A DNA stretch of 34,962 bases from Lachnospiraceae bacterium (GTDB lineage: Bacteria; Bacillota; Clostridia; Lachnospirales; Lachnospiraceae), in the NCBI GenBank assembly GCA_910575835.1, contig CAJTGB010000044.1:1-34962 (forward strand). Reading direction: 5' to 3'. The first letter of the stretch is position 1; every line of letters starts with the position of its first letter. The position numbers and the translations under genes were made by a program. The notes under the pieces were generated by a model, which did not search any database, was not told the origin of the DNA, and saw nothing but the letters and a program-made list of their open reading frames with translations. Shown here one piece after another: positions 1 through 6,905 of the stretch.

Positions 1-47
1 AGGGCGCATTATCCGAGATAATCAATTATCCGAGGAAACTCTCAAAA
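1..47 (+). repeat. RIT left terminal inverted repeat
   Basis: Forty-seven bases pair with 3166-3212 in inverted orientation with five mismatches. Two direct copies of TTATCCGAG lie at 9-17 and 26-34, and an inverted copy follows inside the element at 80-88. Together they form a three-site array typical of a tyrosine recombinase arm. The true tip could extend left of base 1. Confidence 0.9.
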
Positions 48-96
48 CCGCCAGCATAAAAGGCTTTCAGAGAAGTTGCCTCGGATAATGTAAGAA

Positions 97-1125
97 CTAT
101 TTCAGGAAGTCAGGGAGCTGATGCTCTTTCTTTTGTGTAACAGGATTTTCTTTTTGATGGGAAAACCACTTTTCGTTCCAATCCCGGATATGCCTGTTTA
201 CAGTTCCCTGTGAAAGTTCAGCATACCGTTCTGTTGTGGAGATCGAGGAATGTCCGAGGAAATTTTTGATTGCCATAATTGGTACCCCGGCTTCCAACAT
301 ATGTGTGGCGGTCGTATGCCTCATGGTGTGCGGGGTGTAGCGTTTTTCAAGGAACATTTCCGGATGCCCTGCTCTTGCGAGCATGATATATTTTTTATAA
401 ATCTCCTCAATACAGGAAATGCTCATCTGCGGATGGGTCTGGCTGGAAAAGATGTAGGCCTCCAACCGACCGGCCTTTCCCGTTTCCTCCAGATATCGTT
501 CCAGGAGAGTTCCGCTAGGCCTTGCAATCACGATCCTCCGGGTTTTGTTTCCCTTTCCAGTAATTGTAATCTTATAGAGGTTTTTCTCGGCCAGGAAGTC
601 CCTGACTTTGAGATCGCAGATTTCCTGTGCCCTGGCTCCGCTGGCATACATCAGGTTCAAAAGAACCTGGTCACGGAAGCCCATCCGTTTCCCGGGATCA
701 GGAAGCCGGAGCAGGATTGAAACTTCATCAAGCGTAAAGGTGGTCCTCGGCTGGACGGCCTCTTTTTTTACAGGCACTCTTTTCACCGCATTTGCAAACA
801 CAGTCGCTGCTTCAAAATTCCTGTTCTGTGCGTAACCGGCAAAAGAGGCCAATGCTGAAAGCCTGAGATTCCTTGTGGATACTGAGCATCCCCGTTCTGC
901 TTCGATCCATTTCAGGAAGCCGTCAATAGTCTCGAAATTCAAATCCCGGAAGAGGATTTCACCAGCATTTTTCTTCTTTTCCTGATAAACATACTGGAAC
1001 AAAAGGCGGAAGGCATGTTTATAGGATCTCGTGGTATTAGGGGAAAGCCCTGACGAGAGCGGCATATATTCCGTAAAAAACTGTTCCAGGAGGAGCATGA
1101 ATTCAGGAAGTTTATTTTTCCTCAT
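97..1125 (-). CDS. RIT tyrosine recombinase, third gene
   Basis: This gene encodes a 342-residue tyrosine recombinase that should cut and rejoin DNA through a phosphotyrosine link. An N-terminal SAM-like core-binding domain precedes the catalytic domain. The catalytic set is visible: Arg in SGARAQEI, Lys in TGKGNKTRR, HTMRHTTATH, LGHSSISTTERY with the final Tyr. I start it at the ATG at 1125 because GGAGGT stands five bases upstream; a longer reading from 1197 would lie inside the previous gene. It overlaps that gene by 14 bases and is probably translationally coupled to it. It is the last gene of the trio. Its individual role among the three proteins is unknown to me. Confidence 0.92.
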   Translation of the reverse strand: MRKNKLPEFMLLLEQFFTEYMPLSSGLSPNTTRSYKHAFRLLFQYVYQEKKKNAGEILFRDLNFETIDGFLKWIEAERGCSVSTRNLRLSALASFAGYAQNRNFEAATVFANAVKRVPVKKEAVQPRTTFTLDEVSILLRLPDPGKRMGFRDQVLLNLMYASGARAQEICDLKVRDFLAEKNLYKITITGKGNKTRRIVIARPSGTLLERYLEETGKAGRLEAYIFSSQTHPQMSISCIEEIYKKYIMLARAGHPEMFLEKRYTPHTMRHTTATHMLEAGVPIMAIKNFLGHSSISTTERYAELSQGTVNRHIRDWNEKWFSHQKENPVTQKKEHQLPDFLK

Positions 1126-2101
1126 ACGCCACCTCCGTGAATACGCCAGCGGCATAATCTTCAAACAGCTCCGTATATTCAGGGAACATATCACCACTGA
1201 ATTTCAGATATTTCTCCGTTTCGTCCATGTCATGGTGTCCAAGATAGACTGACAGGAAAGGAACAGAGTCATCTGTCGGGCGTCCGTTTTTCTCTGCCTG
1301 CGCAAATGAATGGATGGCAAAATAGTGACGGAAGCAATGAAGGCACTGCCCTCTGGAATGGGATTTTTCCTGTACATACAGGCCGGTTTCCCGCAAGAGG
1401 TTCCTAAACCGAAAATCAAAGGTTCCTTTACTGACGGAAAACTCTTGGCCCCTGGCTGCCGGGAACAGACAGCTTTCCGGTTCTGTTTTGATCCCCATAG
1501 CAATGCAGTATCTTTCCAGCATCTCTGTCAATGTCCTGTCCATTGGAACAACACGCTGTTTGTTGTTCTTGGCATGGCGGATCAGGATGGTCCCATTGCG
1601 GAAATTTATATCTTTTACCCTGGCGGCAAGCGGTTCTCCCAGGCGGAACCCGCACCCAAGGAGCATCCGGAGCAGCATACAGAACTCCATGTCCGTCCGG
1701 CGGGTTTTCGGGTCTGTATGCCTGTTGGCCCAGCTGTCGGCGCAGGACAGAAGCGTTTGGATTTCCCTGTCCGAAAAAATATATGGGACATAGCTGTCTG
1801 ATGTTTTGGGGCAGGCGGGCATGAAAACACTGTACCCCTTGTATTGAAGGTACCGCAAAAATTTGCGGAGATAGCTTACCTTATCGCTGACCGTTTTGGG
1901 CGCGTTTATCTGCTGGAGTTCCCTGATCCAGTGATTGATGGCTGTTTCCGTAACCCTGTCGGCGTTTTCTGCCACCAGCAGTGAATCGAACGAAAGAAGG
2001 GTTCTGCGTGTACTCCGCAAAGTATCATCGCTGACAGTCCCCTGGCTGATTTCCAGATATTCTGCAAGCTCATGTTTGAAAACCGACTGGAACTGTGTCA
2101 T
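1112..2101 (-). CDS. RIT tyrosine recombinase, second gene
   Basis: This gene encodes a 329-residue tyrosine recombinase. Arg of GFRLGEPL, Lys of HAKNNKQR, HCFRHYFAIH and LGHHDMDETEKY give a full Arg-Lys-His-Arg-His-Tyr set. The ATG at 2101 overlaps the stop of the previous gene as ATGA, and GGAGGT lies ten bases before it. A GTG at 2113 would fall inside that ribosome-binding site, so the shorter start is preferred. The sequence differs clearly from its two neighbours, as expected for RIT elements, whose three proteins belong to separate subfamilies. It is probably cotranscribed with both. Confidence 0.92.
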   Translation of the reverse strand: MTQFQSVFKHELAEYLEISQGTVSDDTLRSTRRTLLSFDSLLVAENADRVTETAINHWIRELQQINAPKTVSDKVSYLRKFLRYLQYKGYSVFMPACPKTSDSYVPYIFSDREIQTLLSCADSWANRHTDPKTRRTDMEFCMLLRMLLGCGFRLGEPLAARVKDINFRNGTILIRHAKNNKQRVVPMDRTLTEMLERYCIAMGIKTEPESCLFPAARGQEFSVSKGTFDFRFRNLLRETGLYVQEKSHSRGQCLHCFRHYFAIHSFAQAEKNGRPTDDSVPFLSVYLGHHDMDETEKYLKFSGDMFPEYTELFEDYAAGVFTEVAYEEK

Positions 2102-3069
2102 GACAGGCGCCACCTCCCCTCCAGAAAAGCAGCAAATGTACCTGTCGCCTCCATGACCGGGAGGGCGTAGTTCCGCAGCTGCTCCACATCCAGACTGGCA
2201 TAGGATTGGATGGCGTTCTGGTCTGTATGCCCAAGAGCTTTCCTTACCGCCTCATAAGGGATGTTGTCATTGACCATGGAACTTGCCAGGGACGACCGGA
2301 AAGCATGTGCGCCCTGTTTGCGTCCCGCCGGATCAATTCCAGCTGCCATAATGGCAGTCCTGACGATCTTGGTGATTGCCTGCACAGAGATATGGCTGTA
2401 AGGGGGAACGATGCGGAGAAATACATACGGGCTGTCATAGCAGGCCCGTTCTTCCTCTAAATACTGTTTCAGGGCGGCCTTTACATCCGGGACCATGGGA
2501 AGTTCAATGTCAACGCCGGTTTTGTGCTGTGTAAGCAGAATCAGGTTCCTGCCAAAATCCAGTTCCCGGAATGTCATGGATGAGATGTCCCCGCTCCTGA
2601 TCCCCAGCCGTGTCGCAAGAAGCAGCACTGCGTAATCTCGCTTTCCATGTGGGGAGTCCCGGCCTACGCTATTTTCAATTTTCAGGATTTCTTCTATTGT
2701 ATAAACAGAAGGGTACGGCTGCGGCCTCTTGAAAAGAGGAACGATGCCGCTGTAATCCCTGTCGGTATGTCTGGCCTGATATGCATATCTGAGGAATGTC
2801 CGGATGTGTGAAAGGTACCATTTGCTGCTGACCATTAAACACGCGGCTCCTACATTTTGGGCGTTCATTGCCTGCGGCGCTGCGCAGCCTGTATCAGCCA
2901 GGGCGGATAAAAAGTAGTGCCCAATCTTATCGTGAAGATGGATGCTGCTTTCCTGAAGCCCCTTGCGTTTCCCGTCTTCAAGGTACTCCGCTAAAAGAGC
3001 CTCCATTTCCGGATTCAATTCGTGGTATCCGCATGGCACTGTGTTGGTTTCCCTTGTATGGTAACCCAT
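2098..3069 (-). CDS. RIT tyrosine recombinase, first gene
   Basis: This is the promoter-proximal gene of the trio and encodes 323 residues. Visible catalytic elements are Arg in TRLGIRSGD, HAFRSSLASSM, LGHTDQNAIQSYASL with the terminal Tyr, and a beta-hairpin Lys in TQHKTGVDIE. The ATG at 3069 follows AGGAGG with an eight-base spacer; an upstream in-frame ATG at 3156 has no such site and would run through the terminal repeat region. The stop overlaps the start of the second gene as ATGA. The promoter should lie within the right terminal repeat, between 3070 and about 3212, so recombinase binding there could repress the operon. That regulation is inferred. Confidence 0.92.
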   Translation of the reverse strand: MGYHTRETNTVPCGYHELNPEMEALLAEYLEDGKRKGLQESSIHLHDKIGHYFLSALADTGCAAPQAMNAQNVGAACLMVSSKWYLSHIRTFLRYAYQARHTDRDYSGIVPLFKRPQPYPSVYTIEEILKIENSVGRDSPHGKRDYAVLLLATRLGIRSGDISSMTFRELDFGRNLILLTQHKTGVDIELPMVPDVKAALKQYLEEERACYDSPYVFLRIVPPYSHISVQAITKIVRTAIMAAGIDPAGRKQGAHAFRSSLASSMVNDNIPYEAVRKALGHTDQNAIQSYASLDVEQLRNYALPVMEATGTFAAFLEGRWRLS

Positions 3070-3165
3070 GGTTAAAACCTCCTGTTTGATAGCTTTAACT
3101 GTACTATGCCCATGTGGATAAATTTTATCCGAGATTTTTTGCATGAACCCCCGCATACAAAAGAT

Positions 3166-3212
3166 TTTTAAGAATTTCCTCGGATAATTAAAAATCTCGG
3201 ATAATGCGCCCT
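3166..3212 (-). repeat. RIT right terminal inverted repeat
   Basis: This is the inverted partner of 1-47. Inverted copies of the nonamer lie at 3179-3187 and 3196-3204 and a direct copy at 3125-3133, exactly mirroring the left end. Flanking DNA directly outside repeats parts of the tip: GCGCCCTATCC at 3206-3216 pairs with GGATAGGGCGC at 3225-3235 around an eight-base loop. Confidence 0.9.
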
Positions 3213-3228
3213 ATCCGAGTTCTTGGAT

Positions 3229-3273
3229 AGGGCGCAATTATACACCACTTCGGGAAGTGGTGCATTGCGCCCT
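3229..3273. repeat. 45-bp palindrome with RIT-like arms
   Basis: AGGGCGCAAT at 3229-3238 pairs with ATTGCGCCCT at 3264-3273, and inside it CACCACTT (3243-3250) pairs with AAGTGGTG (3255-3262) around a CGGG loop. The outer arms match the RIT tips (AGGGCGCATT) in nine of ten positions. It could be the insertion target, a MITE-like relative of the RIT end, or a transcription terminator of the interrupted locus. There is no strong T-run. Confidence 0.6.
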
Positions 3274-3519
3274 GCCGGGGGCGTCCTGCGGACAGCAGAT
3301 GATTTCCGTAGATTTTCAATCTGCTCCAATCATCACAGGGGAAGTTACCCTTCCCCTGCGCTGGCTTACGCCAGCTACCCCTTTGTGGACTTGCCGCCCG
3401 GAATTATCTTGCGTTGCAAGTTGTTTCCATCTGACAAGTTTGCTGAAATTCGGCTATACTTTTTTTATGAGATAGCGTATAATGGAGCCGGTGACAAATC
3501 GGAGTTTGGAGGTGAGAAT
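3274..3519 (+). promoter_or_regulatory. Non-coding leader region of the methyltransferase gene
   Basis: No gene was found here. Two tight hairpins stand side by side: GGGGAAG-TTACC-CTTCCCC at 3338-3356 and GCTGGC-TTAC-GCCAGC at 3360-3375. They could belong to a transfer origin or to an older leader. A promoter candidate is CTGACA at 3431-3436 with TATACT at 3455-3460 (18-base spacer); a second -10-like TATAAT lies at 3478-3483. Both fire toward the leader peptide at 3520. Confidence 0.45.
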
Positions 3520-3546
3520 ATGACAGCGCATATGAGATTAAGATAA
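3520..3546 (+). CDS. Macrolide-type leader peptide MTAHMRLR
   Basis: Eight codons read MTAHMRLR and follow GGAGGT at 3508-3513. The Met-Arg-Leu-Arg end is the Arg-Leu-Arg (+x+) ribosome-arrest motif known from the ErmD leader, and the whole peptide closely resembles the reported mef(A) leader MTASMRLR, in which macrolide-bound ribosomes stall and allow transcription of the resistance genes. A hairpin pairing CACCGC at 3547-3552 with GCGGTG at 3563-3568 begins directly after the stop, as expected for an attenuator. Inference: the methyltransferase gene 78 bases downstream is induced by macrolides or ketolides. The role of this copy is inferred from family knowledge. Confidence 0.75.
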   Translation: MTAHMRLR

Positions 3547-3568
3547 CACCGCGGGTTATGTTGCGGTG
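3547..3568 (+). terminator. Attenuator-like hairpin after leader peptide
   Basis: CACCGC and GCGGTG form a six-base-pair stem with a ten-base loop, starting directly at the leader stop codon. A ribosome stalled on MTAHMRLR would lie just upstream and could change the folding. There is no T-run, so translational control or pausing is as likely as true termination. Confidence 0.45.
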
Positions 3569-3623
3569 AATCCGTATTGCATAGCTCGCTTATTGGGCAA
3601 GTAATGTAATAACGGAGGGAATA

Positions 3624-4457
3624 ATGAATAAAATACTTAGATTTAGTGACAGTGAAAAAGTTTTTCAATGTCCTATATGTAAAACAGATTTAAAATTGAA
3701 ACAAAAAAGTTTATTTTGTTCTAATCATCATTGTTTCGATATTTCAAAAACGGGTTATGTGAACTTTGCTGTAGGAACAAAATCTTCAAAACATTATAGC
3801 AGAGAGACTTTTCAAATTAGGCGGGAGGTTTTAGAAAAAGGCTATTATTCACATATCCTGAATGAAGTGGTGCAGCTTATAAAAAGCTTTAGCAGCATTG
3901 ATACAATACTTGATATTGGCTGCGGTGAAGGATATTATTCAAAGCAGATAAAAGAAGTATCAGGTGATAAAGAAATTATTGCATTTGATATTTCTAAAGA
4001 TGCTGTTCAGCTTGCAGCAAAAAGTGATTTCAGTAATTCTATCAAATGGTTTGTGGGAAATTTGGAAGAAATGCCCATAAAAGACAAAAGGATAGATTGC
4101 ATATTAGATATTTTTACTCCTGCTAACTATTCCGAATTTAACAGAGTTTTGAAAGAAGGCGGTTATGTAATTAAGGTAATTCCGGGAAATGCTCATCTTA
4201 AGGAGCTTCGAGAGACGGCAAAAGAACAATTGAAAAGCAATCAATATTCTAATGCGGCTGTCGTAGATTATTTCCAAAAGAAGTATTCCGTTGTTTATCA
4301 CAAGAAAGTTTCAGCAACGTATACAATGACATCCGAGGAAATAAAAACCTTTGCGGATATGACTCCACTACTGTTTTGTGTAAATAAAGATGGAATAGAT
4401 TTAAAAAAAACAAAAGAAATCACTATTGATGCAGAGATATTTGCAGGGAAATTATAA
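3624..4457 (+). CDS. RlmA-like 23S rRNA (guanine-N1) methyltransferase
   Basis: The 277-residue protein has the RlmA layout. An N-terminal zinc site uses Cys16, Cys19, Cys32 and His36, with the same spacing as in E. coli RlmA. It is followed by a Rossmann SAM-binding domain with the motif ILDIGCGEGYYS near residues 92-103. RlmA-I methylates G745 and RlmA-II/TlrB methylates G748 of 23S rRNA; TlrB gives resistance to tylosin and mycinamicin. The AT-rich composition differs sharply from the GC-rich relaxase gene that follows, so it looks like acquired cargo. GGAGGG precedes the ATG. The macrolide-type leader upstream supports a resistance role. Which guanine it methylates cannot be told from the sequence. 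Confidence 0.85.
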   Translation: MNKILRFSDSEKVFQCPICKTDLKLKQKSLFCSNHHCFDISKTGYVNFAVGTKSSKHYSRETFQIRREVLEKGYYSHILNEVVQLIKSFSSIDTILDIGCGEGYYSKQIKEVSGDKEIIAFDISKDAVQLAAKSDFSNSIKWFVGNLEEMPIKDKRIDCILDIFTPANYSEFNRVLKEGGYVIKVIPGNAHLKELRETAKEQLKSNQYSNAAVVDYFQKKYSVVYHKKVSATYTMTSEEIKTFADMTPLLFCVNKDGIDLKKTKEITIDAEIFAGKL

Positions 4458-4531
4458 ATTCAATTTCAATTTGTCGAATTGACAAACTATTAAAAAATTA
4501 AATAACCCGCCGCCCATCAACGGCACACCCA

Positions 4532-4567
4532 AGCAGGAAATCTGAAAAGGTATCCTGCTATTTTTTT
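4532..4567 (+). terminator. Rho-independent terminator after methyltransferase gene
   Basis: AGCAGGA at 4532-4538 pairs with TCCTGCT at 4553-4559, followed by A and seven T residues. It closes the methyltransferase transcript before the relaxase gene. A small inverted repeat, TTGTC-GAATT-GACAA, lies upstream at 4471-4485. Confidence 0.8.
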
Positions 4568-4599
4568 GCCCCGAATCCGGGAGAAAGGAGGACGTACTC

Positions 4600-6189
4600 T
4601 TGCCATGCCCGCATTGTAAAATCACCATCATCAAGCGGAGCAACAATGAATCCGCTGTTTCTGCCGCCGCCTACCAGAGCGGCGAGAAGCTGTTCTCTGA
4701 ATATGACCAGGAACAGAAATACTATCCCTACAAGAACGAAGTCACCCACAAAGAAATCATGCTCCCGCCCCATGTGCCGCCGGAGTTTGCAGACCGCAAT
4801 ACTTTATGGAACTCAGCCGAAGCGCAGGAAAAACAATGGAACTCCCAGCTTGCCCGGAGATTCGTGCTTGCCATCCCAAGGGAAATCCCGCCGGGACAGT
4901 ACGCCGACCTTATCCGTGACTACTGCCGGGAGTTTTTTGTTTCCAAAGGCATGATTGCCGACTTTGCCATCCATGACAAGGGGGACGGCAACCCACACGC
5001 CCATATCCTGCTCACCATGCGGGCGATGGACGAAAAAGGCAAATGGCTCCCCAAGAGCCGTAAAGTGTACGACCTTGACAAGAACGGGGAGCGCATCCGG
5101 CTTGCGTCCGGCAGATGGAAAAGCCATAAGGAGAACACAGTAGACTGGAACAACCGGAAGTACGCCGAAATCTGGCGGCAGGGATGGGCGGACACGGCCA
5201 ACCGCTATCTGGAAGCCAATGACCGCCCGGAACGGCTTGACCTGCGCTCCTATGCCCGACAGGGGATTGACCAAATCCCTACCGTCCACATGGGAGCGGC
5301 CGCCTGCCAGATGGAGAAGAAAGGAATCCAGACCAACATCGGCAATCTGAACCGGGACATCAAAACCGCCAACCGGCTCATGCAGTCCATCCGGCAGATG
5401 GTACGGAGCCTAAAGGGATGGCTGTCTGACTTAAAAGAGAAAAAGGCTGTATTACTGGAAGCATTGGAGCAGGCGAAGGAGCCGACACTCCCGGAACTGT
5501 TATTCCGGTATCTGGAACAGCGGAGTGGGGAACGTGCCGACTGGACTTCCAGAGGGAAGCTGAAAGGAACCGTTGCCGATTACAATAAAGTGCAGGCGGC
5601 GATGGACTTCCTGCGGAAAAAGGGAATCTCCACCGTGGAGAGCCTTGACACCCGGCTGGACGAAATCAGCCAGACCGCCGTTTCCGTCATGGGGAGCATG
5701 AAAAAAAGCGAGAAGCGGATAAAGGCCATCAATACCATGCTCTCCTACATTGACAAGTACGAAGCCGCCAAGCCAGTCCATGCGGAGTATGCCGCCATCG
5801 GCTGGAAAAAGAAAAAGGAGAAGTTTGCGGAGAGCCACCGGGAGGAACTGGACGCTTACAACGCCGCTGTCCGGTATTTGAAAGCCAACCTGAAAGGCAA
5901 TTCCTACTCCCGTAAAGATTTGGAATCCGAACGGGAACAGCTTGCCGCCGCCCTGCCCGGACAGAGGAAGGAACTGGAAGCGGTTCAGGCAGACGTGAAG
6001 GTACTCCGTGACGTGCGCCACTGGCTGAATCAGGTTTTGCCATCCGAGCAGTACCGCCAGACCGCCGAGCCGGGGAAGAAACCATCCGTACAGGAGAGCC
6101 TGAAAGGGCGGCAGGAACGCATCCGGCAGGAGCAGGCAGGGAAACAGAAGCCGCCCCGGACACAGAAACAACAGAATATGGAACTTTAA
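4600..6189 (+). CDS. MobA/MobL family relaxase (MOBQ)
   Basis: This 529-residue relaxase should nick one strand at the element's oriT and pilot it through a conjugation channel. Tyr25 in SAAAYQSGEK is at the position used as nucleophile in MobA of RSF1010. The metal-binding His triad is His125 and His133/His135 in NPHAHILL. The C-terminal half (about 260-529) is rich in Lys, Glu and Gln and probably forms coiled coils. Translation starts at TTG 4600, eight bases after GGAGG, giving MPCPHCK; no better ATG exists before the conserved ITIIKRSN segment. The element has no secretion genes of its own and would depend on a helper such as the surrounding ICE. Confidence 0.93.
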   Translation: MPCPHCKITIIKRSNNESAVSAAAYQSGEKLFSEYDQEQKYYPYKNEVTHKEIMLPPHVPPEFADRNTLWNSAEAQEKQWNSQLARRFVLAIPREIPPGQYADLIRDYCREFFVSKGMIADFAIHDKGDGNPHAHILLTMRAMDEKGKWLPKSRKVYDLDKNGERIRLASGRWKSHKENTVDWNNRKYAEIWRQGWADTANRYLEANDRPERLDLRSYARQGIDQIPTVHMGAAACQMEKKGIQTNIGNLNRDIKTANRLMQSIRQMVRSLKGWLSDLKEKKAVLLEALEQAKEPTLPELLFRYLEQRSGERADWTSRGKLKGTVADYNKVQAAMDFLRKKGISTVESLDTRLDEISQTAVSVMGSMKKSEKRIKAINTMLSYIDKYEAAKPVHAEYAAIGWKKKKEKFAESHREELDAYNAAVRYLKANLKGNSYSRKDLESEREQLAAALPGQRKELEAVQADVKVLRDVRHWLNQVLPSEQYRQTAEPGKKPSVQESLKGRQERIRQEQAGKQKPPRTQKQQNMEL

Positions 6190-6257
6190 ACAGGCACTTG
6201 TTTTGTGATTTGAAATCGCTGGCAGGTGCCTTTTTCATTATCAGGAGGGAACGCCTA

Positions 6258-6905
6258 TTGAACGTATTTGAAGCCGTGAAGCAGTCCGTCACCACAAGGC
6301 AGGCTGCGGAGCGTTATGGAATCAAAGTAAACCGGAACGGGATGTGCGTCTGCCCGTTCCACAACGATAAGAACCCAAGCATGAAGGTTGACCGCCGCTT
6401 TTACTGTTTCGGCTGCGGAGCCACCGGGGACGTGATAGATTTTGTTTCCCGGCTCCATGGTATCAGCAGCAAAGAAGCCGCCCTTATGCTGGCACAGGAC
6501 TTCTCTATCCCTTATGAGGATGGGAGGAACGGCAAAAAGCAGCCCATAAGGCCACGCTTGCGAAAAGAAACGGAGGAACAGAAATTCAGGCACATGGAGC
6601 GGCACTGCTTCCGGGTGCTGTCCGACTATTACCATCTCCTGCGCCGCTGGAAGGAGGAATACGCCCCACGCCAGCCGGATGAAGCGTGGAACCCCCGGTT
6701 TGTGGAAGCCCTGCAGAACATGAGCCGGGTGGAATACCTGATGGACGTGCTTCTCTCCGGGGACATTCAGGAGCGGGCAGCCCTTATCACAGGACACGGA
6801 AAGGAAGTGAGGAACCTTGAAAGACGGATGGCAGAATTTACCGCCCCAGATACGGCAGGAAACAGCGAACATGGCAGACAGCGCAGAGCCGCCCCGGAGC
6901 GTTGA
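6258..6905 (+). CDS. CHC2 zinc-finger DNA primase-like protein
   Basis: The product has 215 residues and begins with a CHC2 zinc finger as in DnaG primases: Cys32, His35, Cys50 and Cys53, with the FYCFGCGATGDVIDF signature. The remaining residues do not show an obvious TOPRIM domain, so it may be an accessory DNA-binding primase subunit. The start is TTG 6258, nine bases after AGGAGG; the frame is open further upstream but lacks a ribosome-binding site there. It overlaps the helicase gene, and the pair probably forms the element's replication module. TTG starts recur in this operon. Confidence 0.85.
   Translation: MNVFEAVKQSVTTRQAAERYGIKVNRNGMCVCPFHNDKNPSMKVDRRFYCFGCGATGDVIDFVSRLHGISSKEAALMLAQDFSIPYEDGRNGKKQPIRPRLRKETEEQKFRHMERHCFRVLSDYYHLLRRWKEEYAPRQPDEAWNPRFVEALQNMSRVEYLMDVLLSGDIQERAALITGHGKEVRNLERRMAEFTAPDTAGNSEHGRQRRAAPER

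Larger units (their letters stand above)
1..3212 (-). mobile_element. Recombinase-in-trio (RIT) element, complete
   Basis: Three tyrosine recombinase genes lie in tandem on the minus strand, overlapping by a few bases, between terminal inverted repeats at 1-47 and 3166-3212 that match at 42 of 47 positions and start with AGGGCGCATTATCCGAG. This is the architecture described for RIT elements, which carry three different tyrosine recombinases and no other genes. The nonamer TTATCCGAG occurs three times at each end at mirror positions 9, 26 and 80 from the tips, so it is probably the recombinase binding unit. All three catalytic sets look intact, so the element may be active. The left tip coincides with the window edge, so its left flank cannot be inspected. 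It appears to be inserted in the mobilizable element that follows. Confidence 0.9.

Noticed and set aside
1-3212. Classifying the three recombinases as a Tn554-type element
   Set aside because: Tn554 carries two tyrosine recombinases and an unrelated third protein and lacks terminal inverted repeats, whereas all three genes here are tyrosine recombinases between long terminal inverted repeats.
3274-3519. A protein frame running from about 3223 into the leader peptide
   Set aside because: It crosses hairpins, has no ribosome-binding site at its start and matches no family; only the last eight codons have a good site.
5500-6171. Long open frames antisense to the relaxase, recombinase and VirB4 genes
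   Set aside because: They arise from the high GC content at third codon positions of the genuine genes and lack ribosome-binding sites and family signatures.
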